Source: Coriobacteriales bacterium
GTDB lineage: Bacteria; Actinomycetota; Coriobacteriia; Coriobacteriales; UBA8131
Reading direction: 5' to 3'
Length of the DNA stretch: 35,497 bases
NCBI GenBank assembly: GCA_031256715.1
Contig: JAIRQA010000002.1
Span: forward strand, 1-35,497
The notes below the pieces were generated by a model. That model searched no databases, was not told the DNA's origin, and saw only the letters and a program-made list of their open reading frames with translations. Shown here one piece after another: positions 31,044 to 35,497 of the stretch. Numbering within the stretch: the first letter of the stretch is position 1; the number at the start of each line of letters is the position of its first letter. The translations under genes and the position numbers were made by a program.

Positions 31044-31203
31044 AAGAAAGGGTTACTGTTCACGCCTCCCCTGCGTCATCCAGAGATTGCCGTGGCGGCA
31101 GTCTCTGGATCTGACACTTCGGTCTGGCGAACTAGAGCCTTAAGCTCTCGCTTCGCTCGCCTCTAGATGACATGGGGTGGGGCGTGAACAGTAACAAGAA
31201 AGG
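31044..31203. mobile_element. MITE-like element with 15-bp perfect ends and 8-bp target duplication
   Basis: GTTACTGTTCACGCC at 31052-31066 is the exact reverse complement of 31181-31195, bounding a 144-base element; complementarity continues imperfectly to about 33 bases. AAGAAAGG is present exactly on both outer sides (31044-31051 and 31196-31203), as expected of a target-site duplication. Inside are two further hairpins: a CCAGAGATTGCCG/CGGCAGTCTCTGG stem around 31079-31107 and a CTAGAG/CTCTAG stem around 31130-31166. No transposase is encoded, so a related transposase elsewhere must have moved it. It sits between two glycan genes. I cannot name the family; an 8-bp duplication fits several IS families. 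Confidence 0.85.
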
Positions 31204-31212
31204 CATTCTAAG

Positions 31213-34200
31213 ATGGACGGTGTGCGAATGAAGAAGCGTTTGGGAATATTTATGTGCTACGATGCCCGTGGCATTATAGATGATTACATTATCTATCTAT
31301 TAAAGCAAATCCGTCTTACGCTAAGCGAGTTAATTATCGTTTGCAATACAGAAGGCGCTGGTTTAGATTCTTCCAGCTTGCGAAAACTAAAGGTTTTTGC
31401 CAACAAAGTTGTGTTGCGTGACAATAGCGGTTATGATGTTGCCGCGTGGCAGCAGGCGATTGTTAAAGAAGTTGGTGTAGACAATCTGGGACAATATGAT
31501 GAATTGGTGCTATTTAATGACTCATTCTTTGGCCCATTTAAGCCATTTGCAGAAATATTTGCCACCATGGATAAACGTCGCAGTGCCAATGGGCAAGAAT
31601 TGGATTTTTGGGGGCTTTCTGTACATGGACAGACGCCTAATATCTTTGGCCTTTGTCCCTATGGCTACAGGCCAAGATATTTGCAGACATATTTTCTTGT
31701 TTTTAAGAAGCGCTTGATAACGTCGCCTGAGTTTGCAGATTACTGGTGTAACTTACCACAGTTTAATAGTAGCGAAGAGCTTTCGGAACTTTTTGCGGCG
31801 GTACTAACAAAACACTTTGGCGATTTGGGATATGCTTGGGATGCCTATACAAACACTGGCGACTTAGAGGGCGAGCCGGAAAAGAATCTTAGTCACCATT
31901 CATTTAACACCTACGAGATGGTGGTTAGGCGCGGATTTCCTATCATTAAGCGCAAGAGTTTCCTCTTTCAGAAAAGTACACATCTGATTTATGGTGACGC
32001 TTCTGGTCTTAGGCGTTCGCTGGAATACATACAGAAAAACACAAGCTATGATACTGGTTTAATATATAGATACCTGCTTTCTCATATGCATCTAGATGAT
32101 TTGCATAATATACTTAATTTAGATTATGTTTTTTCTAAATATTCGCGCAATAGCAAAATTTGTGAGCAGTCTGCGCTCGCAAATGCCTCTAGGAATGAAA
32201 GCAATGAGCAGTCTGCTGCCAAGAACGCAAACGTGAACGAAAACAGTGTGCAGTCTGCGCTCGCAAATTCCTCTAGGAATGAAAGCAACGAGCAGTCTGC
32301 TTCTGTAGTCACTCTTGTGGGCGAAAACAATGAGCAGTCCGCACATAAACAATCTGCATGTGTGATAGCACACCTTTACTACCCCGAACTCTTTGAGCGC
32401 TGTTGCGAGTATCTATTAAAGATTCCAGAGGGAATAGATGTTGTTATTACCACTGATTGCGACCAAAAGCGCGAGCGGATTTTAGAAATTCTTGCGGCAG
32501 AGTTTGCGGTGCGCCAATGTAGTAATCTTGATGTTCGTGTTGTTAAAAAGCGCGGACGCGACCTTGCGGCACTTCTTGTGGGTTGCGCTGATGTTCTTTC
32601 TAGTTATGAGTATATCTGTTTTATTCATGATAAGATGTCTACGCAAGTCGAATATCCAACGGTTGGCATGTCTTTTTTTGAACGCATGTGGGAAAGCATG
32701 CTCGCTTCTACTGTATATATACAAAATATCTTAGATTTTTTGCACTTAAACCCTAGCGTTGGTTTAATGTCACCACCAAATGTCTATCATGGAACTTATT
32801 TTGAGACAAGCATAGACTTCTGGACTATCAATTACGAAGAGACATTAAAACTCGCTAAAGAATTAAAGTTGTCTGTACCTATGGCACGTAATCATCAACC
32901 TATTGCTCTTGGTTCGGTTTTTTGGTGTCGCAGTCAGGCGTTAATGCCTTTGTTTGCACGTAAATGGAGTTACGAAGATTTTCCTGCCGAGCCAATGCCC
33001 GTAGATGGAACAGTGAGCCACGCGCTAGAAAGGATCCTGCCATTTGTGGCTCAGGCACAGGGATACTTAAGCGTTACTGCCTATTCTGAAGGCCTGGCAG
33101 CAGCAGAGATTGTTAATAAGGACTACATGCTGCATGTTTTACTTGAAGGTTTACGCGAGCAAACAGAAGAACCCTTTGTTAACTTTGCATTTGCCAACGC
33201 GTCTGTGCGCTCGAAAACGCTATTTGGTGGTACGGTAACTTCAACAGAGATTGTACAGCCAGAAATACAGCCCCAGATACGTAATGAATTGCGCCAGATA
33301 TTCTTAAAATATAAGAAAACCGATTATGATAGCTTATGTGTAAGCTTGCAAAATCCACTTCTGACTTGCCATCTTTCGTCGTCTCGCGGCAACATTGTGC
33401 GTTGGCTGCCGCTTAGCGACGATGCGCGTGTTTTAGAGTTAGATGCCGGGTTTGGTTCTATAACGCAGGCATTACTTCAGCGCACAGAAAATGTTATGTC
33501 TTGTGATCCTGACGCAACAACAAATGAAGTCAATCGCTTGCGCAATGGTGAGCATTTAAAGTTTGACACCTTAACAGGTATGACAAGGGATGTTCTTGCG
33601 CGTTTGTTAACTAAAGCAGCAACTGAATTTGAGCTGATAATGTTTTCTAAACCTATGAATTACTACGCACACGATGAGGTGATAGAGCGGTTGCAATTGG
33701 CAATGCAATTATTGTCAGACAAGGATAATCTGCCTGCACGGATAGTGCTATTCTTTCAGTATCGCAACGAGCATTCGCAAATTGTCTATGAGCATGACAA
33801 GTTGATGCAAAGCTTACACGATGTTTTTCGTGCGCAGCTTAAGATACAAGGTTATCACTTAAACTCGGGCTATATGTTTGCAAATGAGATTATTTCATAC
33901 TCCTATAGTCTAGGATATGAGGTACCCGCAGAGTGCGAGCGTGGTCATCTTTTAGTTTTAAGCAAAGCAAATGACCTGGCTGACAACACCTTGCCAATAT
34001 ATTGCAAAATAGCAAATGAGCGTGCCGAAGATTTTCGAGTTATGACCATCATTAAACAAGACGACAATGACATGCGCTCTGTTACAAAGTATCCTTTGGA
34101 GCTAAAGGCAAAAGCACATGTTGAGAAGATCATTAAGAGCGCTAACCTTTTAGATAATCAATATGGCGCACTTGGATTTACTGCCAACAAGAGCTGGCTT

Positions 34201-34959
34201 TGCAATGGTGGCGTTAGACTTGAATACGTTAAGGGTCAAAGTTTAATTTCACGGCTTTGTGTCCATCTGCGCAATAAAGATTTTGCAGTAGCGATGCGTG
34301 AGTTAAGTCCTTTGCTTGATGCGATTCGATCTTCGGCGACTGTTCCTTTTGTAACCTCGCCAGAATTTGTAGAAGTCTTTGGTGAATCTGTGTTGCTAAA
34401 GCAGTCAGACTTTGGGCTTAAGTCGGCAGCTTTTACAGACTTAGATTTGATCCCGGCAAACATAATAAATGTGGGCACAAATAAATGGGTGATACTAGAC
34501 TATGAATGGAGTTTTGACTTTCCCATACCAGCAGAGTTCATCGTTTATCGCTGCTTGCTGTATTCGGTTATGGAGCTAAAGGAGTTATCTTATAAAGAAG
34601 GTCAAAGTTTGCTGCAGGAGCTTTGCGAGACGGCAAATGTCCCCATGCAACTGATTTCAGAGTTCGAACGTATGGAAGCGAGCTTTCAGGATTGGATTGT
34701 GGGCCAAAATAAATCGCGAAGGCTGGTTATGCATCGCCCATTTTATTGGCTTGGACGTGTTATTGTGCCGGAAGGTCGCGATGACGTTACTCCTAATCAG
34801 GTGCATCCCAAAATTCGTATGCGGCATGAAATAGATAATTTAACCTTAGATGATTTAGTCATGGTGGCAAACTCCTATTATGAGGTTAAGGATTCTACAA
34901 GTTGGAGAATAACAGCGCCATTGCGCAAGCTGATGCAGATACTTAAAGGCAGGTATTAA
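31213..34959 (+). CDS. Multidomain surface-glycan protein: two RgpF-like domains, methyltransferase-like and kinase-like domains
   Basis: A 1248-residue protein. Residues 1-310 match the rhamnan synthesis protein F family (RLGIFMCYDARGIIDDYIIY, RDNSGYDVAAWQQA, VLFNDSFFGPF). A linker of four 14-residue repeats follows (about 318-373). Residues 380-650 are a second RgpF-like module (VKKRGRDLAALLVG, FIHDKMS). Residues about 690-890 resemble a class I SAM methyltransferase (VLELDAGFGSITQAL; the first glycine of motif I is Asp). Residues about 920-1160 resemble an APH-type kinase: DLIPAN (D1078, N1083) is the catalytic loop and DYEW (1096-1099) the metal site. The C-terminus carries SWRITAPLR (1230-1238), shared with the upstream glycosyltransferase. 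ATG 31213 has AAAGG, part of the MITE target duplication, nine bases upstream; ATG 31228 is the alternative. It likely extends and caps a glycan (inference). Confidence 0.85.
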   Translation: MDGVRMKKRLGIFMCYDARGIIDDYIIYLLKQIRLTLSELIIVCNTEGAGLDSSSLRKLKVFANKVVLRDNSGYDVAAWQQAIVKEVGVDNLGQYDELVLFNDSFFGPFKPFAEIFATMDKRRSANGQELDFWGLSVHGQTPNIFGLCPYGYRPRYLQTYFLVFKKRLITSPEFADYWCNLPQFNSSEELSELFAAVLTKHFGDLGYAWDAYTNTGDLEGEPEKNLSHHSFNTYEMVVRRGFPIIKRKSFLFQKSTHLIYGDASGLRRSLEYIQKNTSYDTGLIYRYLLSHMHLDDLHNILNLDYVFSKYSRNSKICEQSALANASRNESNEQSAAKNANVNENSVQSALANSSRNESNEQSASVVTLVGENNEQSAHKQSACVIAHLYYPELFERCCEYLLKIPEGIDVVITTDCDQKRERILEILAAEFAVRQCSNLDVRVVKKRGRDLAALLVGCADVLSSYEYICFIHDKMSTQVEYPTVGMSFFERMWESMLASTVYIQNILDFLHLNPSVGLMSPPNVYHGTYFETSIDFWTINYEETLKLAKELKLSVPMARNHQPIALGSVFWCRSQALMPLFARKWSYEDFPAEPMPVDGTVSHALERILPFVAQAQGYLSVTAYSEGLAAAEIVNKDYMLHVLLEGLREQTEEPFVNFAFANASVRSKTLFGGTVTSTEIVQPEIQPQIRNELRQIFLKYKKTDYDSLCVSLQNPLLTCHLSSSRGNIVRWLPLSDDARVLELDAGFGSITQALLQRTENVMSCDPDATTNEVNRLRNGEHLKFDTLTGMTRDVLARLLTKAATEFELIMFSKPMNYYAHDEVIERLQLAMQLLSDKDNLPARIVLFFQYRNEHSQIVYEHDKLMQSLHDVFRAQLKIQGYHLNSGYMFANEIISYSYSLGYEVPAECERGHLLVLSKANDLADNTLPIYCKIANERAEDFRVMTIIKQDDNDMRSVTKYPLELKAKAHVEKIIKSANLLDNQYGALGFTANKSWLCNGGVRLEYVKGQSLISRLCVHLRNKDFAVAMRELSPLLDAIRSSATVPFVTSPEFVEVFGESVLLKQSDFGLKSAAFTDLDLIPANIINVGTNKWVILDYEWSFDFPIPAEFIVYRCLLYSVMELKELSYKEGQSLLQELCETANVPMQLISEFERMEASFQDWIVGQNKSRRLVMHRPFYWLGRVIVPEGRDDVTPNQVHPKIRMRHEIDNLTLDDLVMVANSYYEVKDSTSWRITAPLRKLMQILKGRY
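32164..32331 (+). repeat. 42-bp in-frame tandem repeat in the RgpF-like gene
   Basis: Four 42-base units begin at 32164, 32206, 32248 and 32290, each opening (G)AGCAGTCTGC or close to it; units 1 and 3 are nearly identical and units 2 and 4 diverge. They encode 14-residue, Ser/Asn/Glu-rich repeats (NEQSALANASRNES-like) between two catalytic modules and presumably form a flexible spacer. Confidence 0.92.
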
Positions 34960-35017
34960 GGCAGGTATTAAGGTAGGCGTTAAGGTAGGTATTAAGGTAG
35001 GTATTAAGGTAGACGTT
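34946..35017. repeat. 12-bp tandem repeat spanning the stop of the RgpF-like gene
   Basis: Six units of AAGG(C/T)AGGTATT-type sequence start at 34946 and recur every 12 bases to 35017. The stop codon TAA (34957-34959) lies at the join of the first two units, so the last codons are part of the array. Confidence 0.95.
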
Positions 35018-35071
35018 CGTAAAACTAAACTTTTACTTTTCCGTTATAACGAAAGGACACTTTTTATAGCT

Positions 35072-35112
35072 AAAAAATTTGGCGGTCACGGGCATTTTCT
35101 GCCTTAACCGCC
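35072..35112 (-). terminator. Rho-independent terminator of the recombinase gene
   Basis: GGCGGT (35081-35086) and ACCGCC (35107-35112) pair, with an inner GGCA/TGCC stem. On the minus strand the hairpin begins at the recombinase stop and is followed by AAATTTTTT, a classical intrinsic terminator layout. Confidence 0.75.
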
Positions 35113-35497
35113 TACTCCTCGGGGATTTCACCAATAAAGGTGAAGTGGATGTCTATTTGCTGGGACTCCTTTTTCCATTTATGCCCCGGCGCGTGAACCG
35201 CCTCGTGAACCACTATCTTTTCAATGAACGACCTCGCTATCTCAGCGGTTAGTTCCGTGAAGTCAGTATATGTTTCGCAGAGCTTTAGAAATTTCTCAAT
35301 GCCCTCCGTCTTGTTCCGCGCCGCCGCGATGTCTGTTTTCAGCGTCTCCGTTTCTGCGACCATCGTAGTTTGTTCGCCCTCATAGGTAGCAAGCATTTTG
35401 TTGAAACGGTCATCGGAGAGCTTTCCAACCACATGGTCTTCGTAGAGTCTGTTGATGATGGTGTCAAGCTCCGCAATGCGTTTCTCGCATTTGGCAA
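35112..35497 (-). CDS. C-terminal part of a large serine recombinase (DUF4368 region), 5' partial
   Basis: The last 127 residues of a gene that continues past the right edge; no stop interrupts the frame to base 35497, so the GTG at 35432 is internal rather than the start. ELDTIINRLYEDHVVGKLSD and RFNKMLATYEGEQ are typical of the helical C-terminal segment of transposon- and ICE-associated large serine recombinases, followed by the DUF4368 part (ARSFIEKIVVHEAV and a final IDIHFTFIG). The N-terminal catalytic domain is outside the window. Base composition is GC-richer than the neighbouring glycan genes. It suggests that an integrative element begins between about 35018 and 35112. Confidence 0.88.
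   Translation of the reverse strand, partial: AKCEKRIAELDTIINRLYEDHVVGKLSDDRFNKMLATYEGEQTTMVAETETLKTDIAAARNKTEGIEKFLKLCETYTDFTELTAEIARSFIEKIVVHEAVHAPGHKWKKESQQIDIHFTFIGEIPEE

Noticed and set aside
31041-31195. ATGAAGAAAGG start upstream of the MITE as the original start of the RgpF-like gene
   Set aside because: Removing the element and one target copy leaves a frame that stops after twelve codons and is out of phase with the large gene, so the insertion did not split its coding sequence.

Overview
The window looks like a chromosomal segment of an anaerobic, respiring actinobacterium of the Coriobacteriia (Eggerthellaceae-like). This is inferred from gene content: a LuxR-type regulator carried on a multi-pass membrane domain, a Tat-exported FAD reductase beside it, a Tat-exported molybdopterin oxidoreductase with its iron-sulfur subunit and TorD chaperone, and a lipoprotein-type NrfA nitrite reductase with cytochrome c maturation genes. 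Most of the window is AT-rich. Two patches are GC-richer: a truncated ATPase at 3.4-4.4 kb and a serine recombinase end after 35.1 kb. The species is not identified.

Layout. 0-3 kb: a single-subunit voltage-gated cation channel with a SHOCT tail, then an EcsC-domain protein, same strand and close together. 3.4-5.9 kb: two unrelated copies of DUF4143-type ATPases, one lacking its ATPase half and one intact behind an inverted repeat. 6-8 kb: a DUF1648 membrane protein and a sodium:solute symporter. 8.7-12.8 kb: the membrane LuxR regulator and a FAD-dependent reductase, a probable inducible respiratory module with the divergent symporter. 13-17 kb (minus strand): molybdoenzyme, DmsB-like subunit, TorD. 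17.6-22.2 kb (plus strand): nrfA, a double-domain ccmE and ccmF, which together export, load and use c-type haem for nitrite ammonification. 22.3-25.5 kb (minus): iron alcohol dehydrogenase, an AhpD-fold protein, cysteine synthase. 25.7-28.3 kb (minus): a polar amino-acid ABC importer (binding lipoprotein, permease, ATPase). 28.7-35 kb (plus): a small membrane peptide gene translationally coupled to a double GT2 glycosyltransferase, then a 144-bp MITE-like insertion, then a 1248-residue surface-glycan protein joining two rhamnan-synthesis domains to methyltransferase-like and kinase-like domains. 35.1 kb to the end: the 3' end of a large serine recombinase gene, so an integrative element probably adjoins.

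The most striking whole-window pattern is repetitive DNA. Nearly every intergenic gap carries its own tandem array with a different unit (4 to 71 bp), and in at least six genes the repeat unit includes the stop codon, as if gene 3' ends had been duplicated outward. Similar in-frame arrays expand linkers inside LuxR, TorD, the alcohol dehydrogenase and the large glycan protein. The other leading observations are the channel's Ca-channel-like filter residue, the MITE with an exact 8-bp target duplication, the CX4CH fifth haem site in NrfA, the duplicated CcmE, and the glycan protein with a WbdD-like methyltransferase-kinase pairing. No tRNA, rRNA or CRISPR array was seen.
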